A DNA stretch of 64,000 nt, taken from Odiellus spinosus (Eukaryota; Arthropoda; Arachnida; Opiliones; Phalangiidae). Below, piece after piece: positions 50,838 through 63,618 of this stretch. Both the position numbers and the translations under genes were made by a program. The notes beneath the pieces are model-generated. The model was not told where the DNA came from and made no database searches. It saw only the letters and a list, made by a program, of their open reading frames with translations. How positions within the stretch are numbered: position 1 is the first letter of the stretch; every line of letters begins with the position of its first letter. Location of the stretch: NCBI GenBank assembly GCA_963920705.1, contig OY987227.1, forward strand, positions 930,001 through 994,000, in the 5' to 3' direction.

Positions 50838-52539
50838 ATTGAAAATAAGTCTTCAATTGAAAATAAGTCTTCAATTGAAAATAAGTCTTCAATTGAAAAT
50901 AACTCTTCAATTGAAAATAACCCTTCAATTGAAAATAACTCTTCTATTGAAAATAACTCTTCAATTGAAAATAACTCTTCAATTGAAAATAACTCTTCAA
51001 TTGAAAATAACTCTTCAATTGAAAATAACTCTTCAATTGAAAATAACTCTTCAATTGAAAATAACTCTTCAATTGAAAATAAATCTTCAATTGAAAATAA
51101 CTCTTCAATTGAAAATAACTCTTCAATTGAAAATAACTCTTCAATTGAAAATAACTCTTCAATTGAAAATAACTCTTCAATTGAAAATAACTCTTCAATT
51201 GAAAATAACTCTTCAATTGAAAATAACTCTTCAATTGAAAATAACTCTTCAATTGAAAATAACTCTTCAATTGAAAATAACTCTTCAATTGAAAATAACT
51301 CTTCAATTGAAAATAACTCTTCAATTGAAAATAACTCTTCAATTGAAAATAACTCTTCAATTGAAAATAACTCTTCAATTGAAAATAACTCTTCAATTGA
51401 AAATAACTCTTCAATTGAAAATAACTCTTCAATTGAAAATAACTCTTCAATTGAAAATAACTCTTCAATTGAAAATAACTCTTCATTTGAAAATAACTCT
51501 TCAATTGAAAATAACTCTTCAATTGAAAATAACTCTTCAATTGAAAATAACTCTTCAATTGAAAATAACTCTTCAATTGAAAATAACTCTTCAATTGAAA
51601 ATAACTCTTCAATTGAAAATAACTCTTCAATTGAAAATAACTCTTCAATTGAAAATAACTCTTCAATTGAAAATAACTCTTCAATTGAAAATTACTCTTC
51701 AATTGAAAATAACTCTTCAATTGAAAATAACTCTTCAATTGAAAATAACTCTTCAATTGAAAATAACCCTTCAATTGAAAATAACTATCCATTGAAAATA
51801 ACTTTACCATTGCAAAACTTTTCAATATAAAAAAGTCTTCAATTGAAAATAACTCTTCAATTGAAAATAACTCTTCAATTGAAAATAACTCTTCAATTGA
51901 AAATAACTCTTCAATTGAAAATAACTCTTCAATTGAAAATAACTCTTCAATTGAAAATAACTCTTCAATTGAAAATAACTCTTCAATTGAAAATAACTCT
52001 TCAATTGAAAATAACTATTCAATTGAAAATAACTCTTCAATTGAAAATAACTCGTCAATTGAAAATAACTCTTCAATTGAAAATAACTCTTCAATTGAAA
52101 ATAACTGTTCAATTGAAAATAACTCTTAAATTGAAAATAACTCTTCTATTGAAAATAACTTTACCACTGTAAAACTTTTCAATATAAAATAAGTCTTCAA
52201 TTGAAAATAAGTCTTCAATTGAAAATAACTCTTCAATTGAAAATAACTATTCAATTGAAAATAACTATTCAATTGAAAATAACTCTTCAATTGAAAATAA
52301 CTCTTCAATTGAAAATAACTCTTCAATTGAAAATAACTCTTCAATTGAAAATAACTCTTCAATTGAAAATAACTCTTAAATTGAAAATAACTCTTCTATT
52401 GAAAATAACTTTACCATTGTAAAACTTTTCAATATAAAATAAGTCTTCAATTGAAAATAAGTCTTTAATTGAAAATAAGTCTTCAATTGAAAATAACTCT
52501 TCAATTGAAAATAACCCTTCAATTGAAAATAACTCTTCT

Positions 52540-53295
52540 ATTGAAAATAACTCTTCAATTGAAAATAACTCTTCAATTGAAAATAACTCTTCAATTGAAA
52601 ATAACTCTTCAATTGAAAATAACTCTTCAATTGAAAATAACTCTTCAATTGAAAATAACTCTTCAATTGAAAATAACTCTTCAATTGAAAATAACTCTTC
52701 AATTGAAAATAACTCTTCAATTGAAAATAACTCTTCAATTGAAAATAACTCTTCAATTGAAAATAACTCTTCAATTGAAAATAACTCTTCAATTGAAAAT
52801 AACTCTTCAATTGAAAATAACTCTTCAATTGAAAATAACTCTTCAATTGAAAATAACTCTTCAATTGAAAATAACTCTTCAATTGAAAATAACTCTTCAA
52901 TTGAAAATAACTCTTCAATTGAAAATAACTCTTCAATTGAAAATAACTCTTCAATTGAAAATAACTCTTCAATTGAAAATAACTCTTCAATTGAAAATAA
53001 CTCTTCAATTGAAAATAACTCTTCAATTGAAAATAACTCTTCAATTGAAAATAACTCTTCAATTGAAAATAACTCTTCAATTGAAAATAACTCTTCAATT
53101 GAAAATAACTCTTCAATTGAAAATAACTCTTCAATTGAAAATAACTCTTCAATTGAAAATAACTCTTCAATTGAAAATAACTCTTCAATTGAAAATAACT
53201 CTTCAATTGAAAATAACTCTTCAATTGAAAATAACTCTTCAATTGAAAATAACTCTTCAATTGAAAATAACTCTTCAATTGAAAATAACTCTTCA
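52540..53295 (+). repeat. Perfect array, 42 canonical monomers
   Basis: 756 bp of identical monomers between a CTTCT monomer and an ATTGATAAT variant. Confidence 0.86.
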
Positions 53296-53762
53296 ATTGA
53301 TAATAACTCTTCAATTGAAAATAACTCTTCAATTGAAAATAACTCTTCAATTGAAAATAACTCTTCAATTGAAAATAACTCTTCAATTGAAAATAACTCT
53401 TCAATTGAAAATAACTCTTCAATTGAAAATAACTCTTCAATTGAAAATAACTCTTCAATTGAAAATAACTCTTCAATTGAAAATAACTCTTCAATTGAAA
53501 TAACTCTTCAATTGATAATAACTCTTCAATTGAAAATAACTCTTCAATTGAAAATAACTCTTCAATTGAAAATAACTCTTCAATTGAAAATAACTCTTCA
53601 ATTGAAAATAACTCTTCAATTGAAAATAACTCTTCAATTGAAAATAACTCTTCAATTGAAAATAACTCTTCAATTGAAAATAACTCTTCAATTGAAAATA
53701 ACTCTTCAATTGAAAATAACTCTTCAATTGAAAATAACTCTTCAATTGAAAATAACTCTTCA

Positions 53763-53833
53763 ATTGAAAATAACTCTTTAATTGAAAATAACCCTCTATT
53801 GAAAATAAATCTTCTATTGAAAAAAATTATTCA
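53763..53833 (+). repeat. M3 block, copy 9 (first monomer reverted)
   Basis: M3 block whose first monomer reads AACTCTTTA rather than AGCCCTTTA. Only the final T of the M3 signature is kept there, while the 17-mer and A-rich monomer are intact. It may be a partial conversion toward the consensus. Confidence 0.89.
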
Positions 53834-53995
53834 ATTGAAAATAACTCTTCAATTGAAAATAACTCTTCAATTGAAAATAACTCTTCAATTGAAAATAACT
53901 CTTCAATTAAAAATAACTCTTCAATTGAAAATAACTCTTCAATTGAAAATAACTCTTCAATTGAAAATAACTCTTCAATTGAAAATAACTCTTCA

Positions 53996-54066
53996 ATTGA
54001 AAATAGCCCTTTAATTGAAAATAACCCTCTATTGAAAATAAATCTTCTTTTGAAAAAAATTATTCA
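53996..54066 (+). repeat. M3 block, copy 10 (CTTCTTTT subtype)
   Basis: Complete M3 block with the CTTCTTTT substitution of copies 3 and 4. It is 233 bp after copy 9, one monomer less than the 251-bp interval of region A. Confidence 0.9.
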
Positions 54067-57000
54067 ATTGAAAATAACTCTTCAATTGAAAATAACTCTT
54101 CAATTGAAAATAACTCTTCAATTGAAAATAACTCTTCAATTGAAAATAACTCTTCAATTGAAAATAACTCTTCAATTGAAAATAACTCTTCAATTGAAAA
54201 TAACTCTTCAATTGAAAATAACTCTTCAATTGAAAATAACTCTTCAATTGAAAATAACTCTTCAATTGAAAATAACTCTTCAATTGAAAATAACTCTTCA
54301 ATTGAAAATAACTCTTCAATTGAAAATAACTCTTCAATTGAAAATAACTCTTCAATTGAAAATAACTCTTCAATTGAAAATAACTCTTCAATTGAAAATA
54401 AATCTTCAATTGGAAATAACTCTTCAATTGAAAATAACTCTTCAATTGAAAATAACTCTTCAATTGAAAATAACTCTTCAATTGAAAATAACTCTTCAAT
54501 TGAAAATAACTCTTGAATTGAAAATAACTCTTGAATTGAAAATAACTCTTGAATTGAAAATAACTCTTGAATTGAAAATAACTCATATATTGAAAATGAC
54601 TCTTAAATTGAAAATAACTCTTCTATTGAAAATAACTCTTCAATTGAAAATAACTCTTCAATTGAAAATAACTCTTCAATTGAAAATAACTCTTCAATTG
54701 AAAATAACTCTTCAATTGAAAATAACTCTTCAATTGAAATTAACTCTTCAATTGAAAATAACTCTTGAATTGAAAATAACTCTTGAATTGAAAATAACTC
54801 TTGAATTGAAAATAACTCTTCAATTGAAAATAACTCTTCAATTGAAAATAACTCTTCAATTGAAAATAACTCTTCAATTGAAAATAACTCTTCTATTGAA
54901 AATAACTCTTCAATTGAAAATAACTCTTCAATTGAAAATAACTCTTCAATTGAAAATAACTCTTCAATTGAAAATAACTCTTCAATTGAAAATAACTCTT
55001 CAATTGAAAATAACTCTTCAATTGAAAATAACTCTTCAATTGAAAATAACTCTTCAATTGAAAATAACTCTTCAATTGAAAATAACTCTTCAATTGAAAA
55101 TAACTCTTCAATTGAAAATAACTCTTCAATTGAAAATAACTCTTCAATTGAAAATAACTCTTCAATTGAAAATAACTCTTCAATTGAAAATAACTCTTCA
55201 ATTGAAAATAACTCTTCAATTGAAAATAACTCTTCAATTGAAAATAACTCTTCAATTGAAAATAACTCTTCAATTGAAAATAACTCTTCAATTGAAAATA
55301 ACTCTTCAATTGAAAATAACTCTTCAATTGAAAATAACTCTTCAATTGAAAATAACTCTTCAATTGAAAATAACTCTTCAATTGAAAATAACTCTTCAAT
55401 TGAAAATAACTCTTCAATTGAAAATAACTCTTCAATTGAAAATAACTCTTCAATTGAAAATAACTCTTCAATTGAAAATAACTCTTCAATTGAAATAACT
55501 CTTCAATTGAAAATAACCCTTCAATTGAAAATAACTCTTCAATTGAAAATAACCCTTCAATTGAAAATAACTCTTCAATTGAAAATAACTCTTCAATTGA
55601 AAATAACTCTTCAATTGAAAATAAATCTTCAATTGGAAATAACTCTTCAATTGAAAATAACTCTTCAATTGAAAATAACTCTTCAATTGAAAATAACTCT
55701 TCAATTGAAAATAACTCTTGAATTGAAAATAACTCTTCAATTGAAAATAACTCTTGAATTGAAAATAACTCTTATATTGAAAATGACTCTTAAATTGAAA
55801 ATAACTCTTCTATTGAAAATAACTCTTCAATTGAAAATAACTCTTCAATTGAAAATAACTCTTCAATTGAAAATAACTCTTCAATTGAAAATAACTCTTC
55901 AATTGAAAATAACTCTTCAATTGAAAATAACTCTTCAATTGAAAATTACTCTTCAATTGAAAATAACTCTTCAATTGAAAATAACTCTTCAATTGAAAAT
56001 AACTCTTCAATTGAAAATAACTCTTCAATTGAAAATAACTCTTCAATTGAAAATAACTCTTCAATTGAAAATAACTCTTCAATTGAAAATAACTCTTCAA
56101 TTGAAAATAACTCTTCAATTGGAAATAAATCTTCAATTGGAAATAACTCTTCAATTGAAAATAACTCTTCAATTGAAAATAACTCTTCAATTGAAAATAA
56201 CTCTTCAATTGAAAATGACTCTTATATTGAAAATGACTCTTAAATTGAAAATAACTCTTCTATTGAAAATAACTCTTCAATTGAAAATAACTCTTCAATT
56301 AAAAATAACTCTTAATTGAAAATAACTCTTCAATTGAAAATAACTCTTCAATTGAAAATAACTCTTCAATTGAAAATAACTCTTCAATTGAAAATAACTC
56401 TTCAATTGAAAATAACTCTTCAATTGAAAATAACTCTTCAATTGAAAATAACTCTTCAATTGAAAATAACTCTTCAATTGAAAATAACTCTTCAATTGAA
56501 AATAACTCTTCAATTGAAAATAACTCTTCAATTGAAAATAACTCTTCAATTGGAAATAAATCTTCAATTGGAAATAACTCTTCAATTGAAAATAACTCTT
56601 CAATTGAAAATAACTCTTCAATTGAAAATAACTCTTCAATTGAAAATGACTCTTATATTGAAAATGACTCTTAAATTGAAAATAACTCTTCTATTGAAAA
56701 TAACTCTTCAATTGAAAATAACTCTTCAATTAAAAATAACTCTTAATTGAAAATAACTCTTCAATTGAAAATAACTCTTCAATTGAAAATAACTCTTCAA
56801 TTGAAAATAACTCTTCAATGGAAAATAACTCTTCAATTGAAAATAACTCTTCAATTGAAAATAACTCTTCAATTGAAAATAACTCTTCAATTGAAAATAA
56901 CTCTTCAATTGAAAATAACTCTTCAATTGAAAATAACTCTTCAATTGAAAATAACTCTTCAATTGAAAATAACTCTTCAATTGAAAATAACTCTTCAATT

Positions 57001-60000
57001 GAAAATAACTCTTCAATTGAAAATAACTCTTCAATTGAAAATAACTCTTCAATTGAAAATAACTCTTCAATTGAAAATAACTCTTCAATTGAAATAACTC
57101 TTCAATTGAAAATAACCCTTCAATTGAAAATAACTCTTCAATTGAAAATAACCCTTCAATTGAAAATAACTCTTCAATTGAAAATAACTCTTCAATTGAA
57201 AATAACTCTTCAATTGAAAATAAATCTTCAATTGGAAATAACTCTTCAATTGGAAATAAATCTTCAATTGGAAATAACTCTTCAATTGAAAATAACTCTT
57301 CAATTGAAAATAACTCTTCAATTGAAAATAACTCTTCAATTGAAAATGACTCTTATATTGAAAATGACTCTTAAATTGAAAATAACTCTTCTATTGAAAA
57401 TAACTCTTCAATTGAAAATAACTCTTCAATTAAAAATAACTCTTAATTGAAAATAACTCTTCAATTGAAAATAACTCTTCAATTGAAAATAACTCTTCAA
57501 TTGAAAATAACTCTTCAATTGAAAATAACTCTTCAATTGAAAATAACTCTTCAATTGAAAATAACTCTTCAATTGAAAATAACTCTTCAATTGAAAATAA
57601 CTCTTCAATTGAAAATAACTCTTCAATTGAAAATAACTCTTCAATTGAAAATAACTCTTCAATTGAAAATAACTCTTCAATTGAAAATAACTCTTCAATT
57701 GAAAATAACTCTTCAATTGAAAATAACTCTTCAATTGAAAATAACTCTTCAATTGAAAATAACTCTTCAATTGAAAATAACTCTTCAATTGAAAATAACT
57801 CTTCAATTGAAATAACTCTTCAATTGAAAATAACCCTTCAATTGAAAATAACTCTTCAATTGAAAATAACCCTTCAATTGAAAATAACTCTTCAATTGAA
57901 AATAACTCTTCAATTGAAAATAACTCTTCAATTGAAAATAAATCTTCAATTGGAAATAACTCTTCAATTGAAAATAACTCTTCAATTGAAAATAACTCTT
58001 CAATTGAAAATAACTCTTCAATTGAAAATAACTCTTGAATTGAAAATAACTCTTCAATTGAAAATAACTCTTGAATTGAAAATAACTCTTATATTGAAAA
58101 TGACTCTTAAATTGAAAATAACTCTTCTATTGAAAATAACTCTTCAATTGAAAATAACTCTTCAATTGAAAATAACTCTTCAATTGAAAATAACTCTTCA
58201 ATTGAAAATAACTCTTCAATTGAAAATAACTCTTCAATTGAAAATAACTCTTCAATTGAAAATTACTCTTCAATTGAAAATAACTCTTCAATTGAAAATA
58301 ACTCTTCAATTGAAAATAACTCTTCAATTGAAAATAACTCTTCAATTGAAAATAACTCTTCAATTGAAAATAACTCTTCAATTGAAAATAACTCTTCAAT
58401 TGAAAATAACTCTTCAATTGAAAATAACTCTTCAATTGGAAATAAATCTTCAATTGGAAATAACTCTTCAATTGAAAATAACTCTTCAATTGAAAATAAC
58501 TCTTCAATTGAAAATAACTCTTCAATTGAAAATAACTCTTCAATTGAAAATAACTCTTATATTGAAAATGACTCTTAAATTGAAAATAACTCTTCTATTG
58601 AAAATAACTCTTCAATTGAAAATAACTCTTCAATTGAAAATAACTCTTCAATTAAAAATAACTCTTCAATTGAAAATAACTCTTCAATTGAAAATAACTC
58701 TTCAATTGAAAATAACTCTTCAATTGAAAATAACTCTTCAATTGAAAATAACTCTTCAATTGAAAATAACTCTTCAATTGAAAATAACTCTTCAATTGAA
58801 AATAACTCTTCAATTGAAAATAACTCTTCAATTGAAAATAACTCTTCAATTGAAAATAACTCTTCAATTGAAAATAACTCTTCAATTGAAAATAACTCTT
58901 CAATTGAAAATAACTCTTCAATTGAAAATAACTCTTCAATTGAAAATAACTCTTCAATTGAAAATAACCCTTCAATTGAAAATAACTCTTCAATTGAAAA
59001 TAACCCTTCAATTGAAAATATCTCTTCAATTGAAAATAACTCTTCAATTGAAAATAACTCTTCAATTGAAAATAAATCTTCAATTGGAAATAACTCTTCA
59101 ATTGAAAATAACTCTTCAATTGAAAATAACTCTTCAATTGAAAATAACTCTTCAATTGAAAATAACTCTTGAATTGAAAATAACTCTTCAATTGAAAATA
59201 ACTCTTGAATTGAAAATAACTCTTATATTGAAAATGACTCTTAAATTGAAAATAACTCTTCTATTGAAAATAACTCTTCAATTGAAAATAACTCTTCAAT
59301 TGAAAATAACTCTTCAATTGAAAATAACTCTTCAATTGAAAATAACTCTTCAATTGAAAATAACTCTTCAATTGAAAATAACTCTTCAATTGAAAATAAC
59401 CCTTCAATTGAAAATAACTCTTCAATTGAAAATAACCCTTCAATTGAAAATATCTCTTCAATTGAAAATAACTCTTCAATTGAAAATAACTCTTCAATTG
59501 AAAATAAATCTTCAATTGGAAATAACTCTTCAATTGAAAATAACTCTTCAATTGAAAATAACTCTTCAATTGAAAATAACTCTTCAATTGAAAATAACTC
59601 TTGAATTGAAAATAACTCTTCAATTGAAAATAACTCTTGAATTGAAAATAACTCTTATATTGAAAATGACTCTTAAATTGAAAATAACTCTTCTATTGAA
59701 AATAACTCTTCAATTGAAAATAACTCTTCAATTGAAAATAACTCTTCAATTGAAAATAACTCTTCAATTGAAAATAACTCTTCAATTGAAAATAACTCTT
59801 CAATTGAAAATAACTCTTCAATTGAAAATAACTCTTCAATTGAAAATAACTCTTCAATTTAAAATAACTCTTCAATTGAAAATAACTCTTCAATTGAAAA
59901 TAACTCTTCAATTGAAAATAACTCTTCAATTGAAAATAACTCTTCAATTGAAAATAACTCTTCAATTGAAAATAACTCTTCAATTGAAAATAACTCTTCA

Positions 60001-60072
60001 ATTGAAAATAACTCTTCAATTGAAAATAACTCTTCTATTGAAAATAACTCTTCTATTGAAAATAACTTTACC
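54067..60072 (+). repeat. Region F: return of M4-type sequence
   Basis: M4 at 54589, 55776, 56226, 56657, 57357, 58093, 58561, 59227 and 59659. The 17-mer ATTGAAATAACTCTTCA with alternating CCCTTCA monomers recurs at 55489, 57088 and 57806. The 17-mer ATTAAAAATAACTCTTA is at 56298, 56729 and 57429, each exactly 72 bp after M4 (90 bp in regions C and D). At 58651, 90 bp after M4, the same monomer is present without the deletion. The part before 54589 joins region E through canonical monomers. Confidence 0.88.
54589..55775 (+). repeat. Third copy of the region C block
   Basis: M4 54589 and ATTGAAATTAAC 54733 lie 144 bp apart, as do 38261 and 38405; the offset is 16328 bp for both. The 17-mer at 55489 is again 287 bp before M4. 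The two internal M4 monomers of the other copies (38963, 39161) are replaced by 33 perfect canonical monomers (54895-55488). Confidence 0.88.
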
Positions 60073-60567
60073 ATTGTAAAACTTTTCAATATAAAATAAG
60101 TCTTCAATTGAAAATAAGTCTTCAATTGAAAATAAGTCTTCAATTGAAAATAAGTCTTCAATTGAAAATAACTCTTCAATTGAAAATAACCCTTTAATTG
60201 AAAATAACTCTTCTATTGAAAATAACTCTTCAATTGAAAATAACTCTTCAATTGAAAATAACTCTTCAATTGAAAATAACTCTTCAATTGAAAATAACTC
60301 TTCAATTGAAAATAACTCTTCAATTTAAAATAACTCTTCAATTGAAGATAACTCTTCTATTGAAAATAACTATCCATTGAAAATAACTTTACCATTGCAA
60401 AACTTTTCAATATAAAAAAGTCTTCAATTGAAAATATCTCTTCAATTGAAAATAAATATTCAATTGAAAATAACTCTTCAATTGAAGATAACTCTTCTAT
60501 TGAAAATAACTATCCATTGAAAATAACTTTACCATTGCAAAACTTTTCAATACAAAATAAGTCTTCA
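60073..60567 (+). repeat. Cassette G-C-C' fused to M4 block
   Basis: 16-mers at G 60073, C 60394 and C' 60534 (321, 140). The next monomer is a hybrid 17-mer, ATTGAAATAAATCTTCA (60568-60584): the deletion of the D-type monomer after C' with the AAATCTTCA ending of region C, followed by ATTGG. Confidence 0.9.
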
Positions 60568-61160
60568 ATTGAAATAAATCTTCAATTGGAAATAACTCTT
60601 CAATTGAAAATAACTCTTCAATTGAAAATAACTCTTCAATTGAAAATAACTCTTCAATTGAAAATAACTCTTGAATTGAAAATAACTCTTCAATTGAAAA
60701 TAACTCTTGAATTGAAAATAACTCTTATATTGAAAATGACTCTTAAATTGAAAATAACTCTTCTATTGAAAATAACTCTTCAATTGAAAATAACTCTTCA
60801 ATTGAAAATAACTCTTCAATTGAAAATAACTCTTCAATTGAAAATAACTCTTCAATTGAAAATAACTCTTCAATTGAAAATAACTCTTCAATTGAAAATA
60901 ACTCTTCAATTGAAAATAACTCTTCAATTTAAAATAACTCTTCAATTGAAAATAACTCTTCAATTGAAAATAACTCTTCAATTGAAAATAACTCTTCAAT
61001 TGAAAATAACTCTTCAATTGAAAATAACTCTTCAATTGAAAATAACTCTTCAATTGAAAATAACTCTTCAATTGAAAATAACTCTTCAATTGAAAATAAC
61101 TCTTCAATTGAAAATAACTCTTCTATTGAAAATAACTCTTCTATTGAAAATAACTTTACC

Positions 61161-61655
61161 ATTGTAAAACTTTTCAATATAAAATAAGTCTTCAATTGAA
61201 AATAAGTCTTCAATTGAAAATAAGTCTTCAATTGAAAATAAGTCTTCAATTGAAAATAACTCTTCAATTGAAAATAACCCTTTAATTGAAAATAACTCTT
61301 CTATTGAAAATAACTCTTCAATTGAAAATAACTCTTCAATTGAAAATAACTCTTCAATTGAAAATAACTCTTCAATTGAAAATAACTCTTCAATTGAAAA
61401 TAACTCTTCAATTTAAAATAACTCTTCAATTGAAGATAACTCTTCTATTGAAAATAACTATCCATTGAAAATAACTTTACCATTGCAAAACTTTTCAATA
61501 TAAAAAAGTCTTCAATTGAAAATATCTCTTCAATTGAAAATAAATATTCAATTGAAAATAACTCTTCAATTGAAGATAACTCTTCTATTGAAAATAACTA
61601 TCCATTGAAAATAACTTTACCATTGCAAAACTTTTCAATACAAAATAAGTCTTCA
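61161..61655 (+). repeat. Cassette G-C-C'
   Basis: 16-mers at 61161, 61482 and 61622 (321, 140). After C' come the usual AAGTCTTCA monomers and a CTTCT monomer. Then CTTGA monomers lead to M4 at 61871 instead of a G spacer (C' to M4 249 bp). Confidence 0.9.
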
Positions 61656-62374
61656 ATTGAAATAAGTCTTCAATTGAAAATAACTCTTCAATTGAAAATA
61701 AGTCTTCAATTGAAAATAAGTCTTCAATTGAAAATAACTCTTCAATTGAAAATAACTCTTCAATTGAAAATAACTCTTCAATTGAAAATAACTCTTCTAT
61801 TGAAAATAACTCTTGAATTGAAAATAACTCTTCAATTGAAAATAACTCTTGAATTGAAAATAACTCTTATATTGAAAATGACTCTTAAATTGAAAATAAC
61901 TCTTCTATTGAAAATAACTCTTCAATTGAAAATAACTCTTCAATTGAAAATAACTCTTCAATTGAAAATAACTCTTCAATTGAAAATAACTCTTCAATTG
62001 AAAATAACTCTTCAATTGAAAATAACTCTTCAATTGAAAATAACTCTTCAATTGAAAATAACTCTTCAATTGAAAATAACTCTTCAATTGAAAATAACTC
62101 TTCAATTGAAAATAACTCTTCAATTGAAAATAACTCTTCAATTGAAAATAACTCTTCAATTGAAAATAACTCTTCAATTGAAAATAACCCTTTAATTGAA
62201 AATAACTCTTCTATTGAAAATAACTCTTCAATTGAAAATAACTCTTCAATTGAAAATAACTCTTCAATTGAAAATAACTCTTCAATTGAAAATAACTCTT
62301 CAATTGAAAATAACTCTTCAATTGAAAATAACTCTTCAATTGAAAATAACTCTTCAATTTAAAATAACTCTTCA

Positions 62375-62601
62375 ATTGAAGATAACTCTTCTATTGAAAA
62401 TAACTATCCATTGAAAATAACTTTACCATTGCAAAACTTTTCAATATAAAAAAGTCTTCAATTGAAAATATCTCTTCAATTGAAAATAAATATTCAATTG
62501 AAAATAACTCTTCAATTGAAGATAACTCTTCTATTGAAAATAACTATCCATTGAAAATAACTTTACCATTGCAAAACTTTTCAATACAAAATAAGTCTTC
62601 A
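62375..62601 (+). repeat. C-C' doublet without G
   Basis: 16-mers at 62428 and 62568. Upstream, the CCCTTTA and CTTCT monomers that normally lie between G and C are present (from about 62178), but G itself is missing. Confidence 0.9.
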
Positions 62602-62816
62602 ATTGAAATAAGTCTTCAATTGAAAATAACTCTTCAATTGAAAATAAGTCTTCAATTGAAAATAAGTCTTCAATTGAAAATAACTCTTCAATTGAAAATA
62701 ACTCTTCAATTGAAAATAACTCTTCAATTGAAAATAACTCTTCAATTGAAAATAACTCTTCAACTGAAAATAACTCTTCAATTGAAAATAACTCTTCAAT
62801 TTAAAATAACTCTTCA

Positions 62817-63043
62817 ATTGAAGATAACTCTTCTATTGAAAATAACTATCCATTGAAAATAACTTTACCATTGCAAAACTTTTCAATATAAAAAAGTCTT
62901 CAATTGAAAATATCTCTTCAATTGAAAATAAATATTCAATTGAAAATAACTCTTCAATTGAAGATAACTCTTCTATTGAAAATAACTATCCATTGAAAAT
63001 AACTTTACCATTGCAAAACTTTTCAATACAAAATAAGTCTTCA
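62817..63043 (+). repeat. C-C' doublet
   Basis: 16-mers at 62870 and 63010, only 442 bp after the previous doublet, with no G between. C' to M4 (63259) is 249 bp, as after the cassette at 61161. Confidence 0.9.
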
Positions 63044-63618
63044 ATTGAAATAAGTCTTCAATTGAAAATAACTCTTCAATTGAAAATAAGTCTTCAATTG
63101 AAAATAAGTCTTCAATTGAAAATAACTCTTCAATTGAAAATAACTCTTCAATTGAAAATAACTCTTCAATTGAAAATAACTCTTCTATTGAAAATAACTC
63201 TTGAATTGAAAATAACTCTTCAATTGAAAATAACTCTTGAATTGAAAATAACTCTTATATTGAAAATGACTCTTAAATTGAAAATAACTCTTCTATTGAA
63301 AATAACTCTTCAATTGAAAATAACTCTTCAATTGAAAATAACTCTTCAATTGAAAATAACTCTTCAATTGAAAATAACTCTTCAATTGAAAATAACTCTT
63401 CAATTGAAAATAACTCTTCAATTGAAAATAACTCTTCAATTGAAAATAACTCTTCAATTGAAAATAACTCTTCAATTGAAAATAACTCTTCAATTGAAAA
63501 TAACTCTTCAATTGAAAATAACTCTTCAATTGAAAATAACTCTTCAATTGAAAATAACTCTTCAATTGAAAATAACTCTTCTATTGAAAATAACTCTTCT
63601 ATTGAAAATAACTTTACC

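Larger units (their letters stand above)
41372..51842 (+). repeat. Region D: G-C-C'-G cassettes alternating with M4 blocks
   Basis: Four full cassettes begin at G 41372, 44185, 48484 and 50111; G to C is exactly 357 bp in all four. Between them lie M4 blocks (42710, 43034, 43735, 45757, 46707, 47189, 47657, 48250). Solitary C spacers occur at 46080, 47030 and 51809, preceded by a CCCTTCA monomer and the ACTATCC 17-mer. Cassettes carry four AAGTCTTCA monomers after G, a CCCTTTA or CCCTTCA monomer, and ATTTAAAAT before the doublet. Confidence 0.88.
51843..54066 (+). repeat. Region E: return of region A-type sequence
   Basis: Two Gb spacers at 52166 and 52416 are 250 bp apart, as at 845 and 1095, and are preceded by the same CTGTTCA and CTTAA monomers. 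The first has a private substitution (CCACTG). Then follow 42 perfect monomers (52540-53295), ATTGATAAT variants at 53296 and after a 17-mer at 53494, and two M3 blocks. M3 occurs nowhere between 6355 and 53763, so this is a translocated or duplicated piece of region A. Confidence 0.89.
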
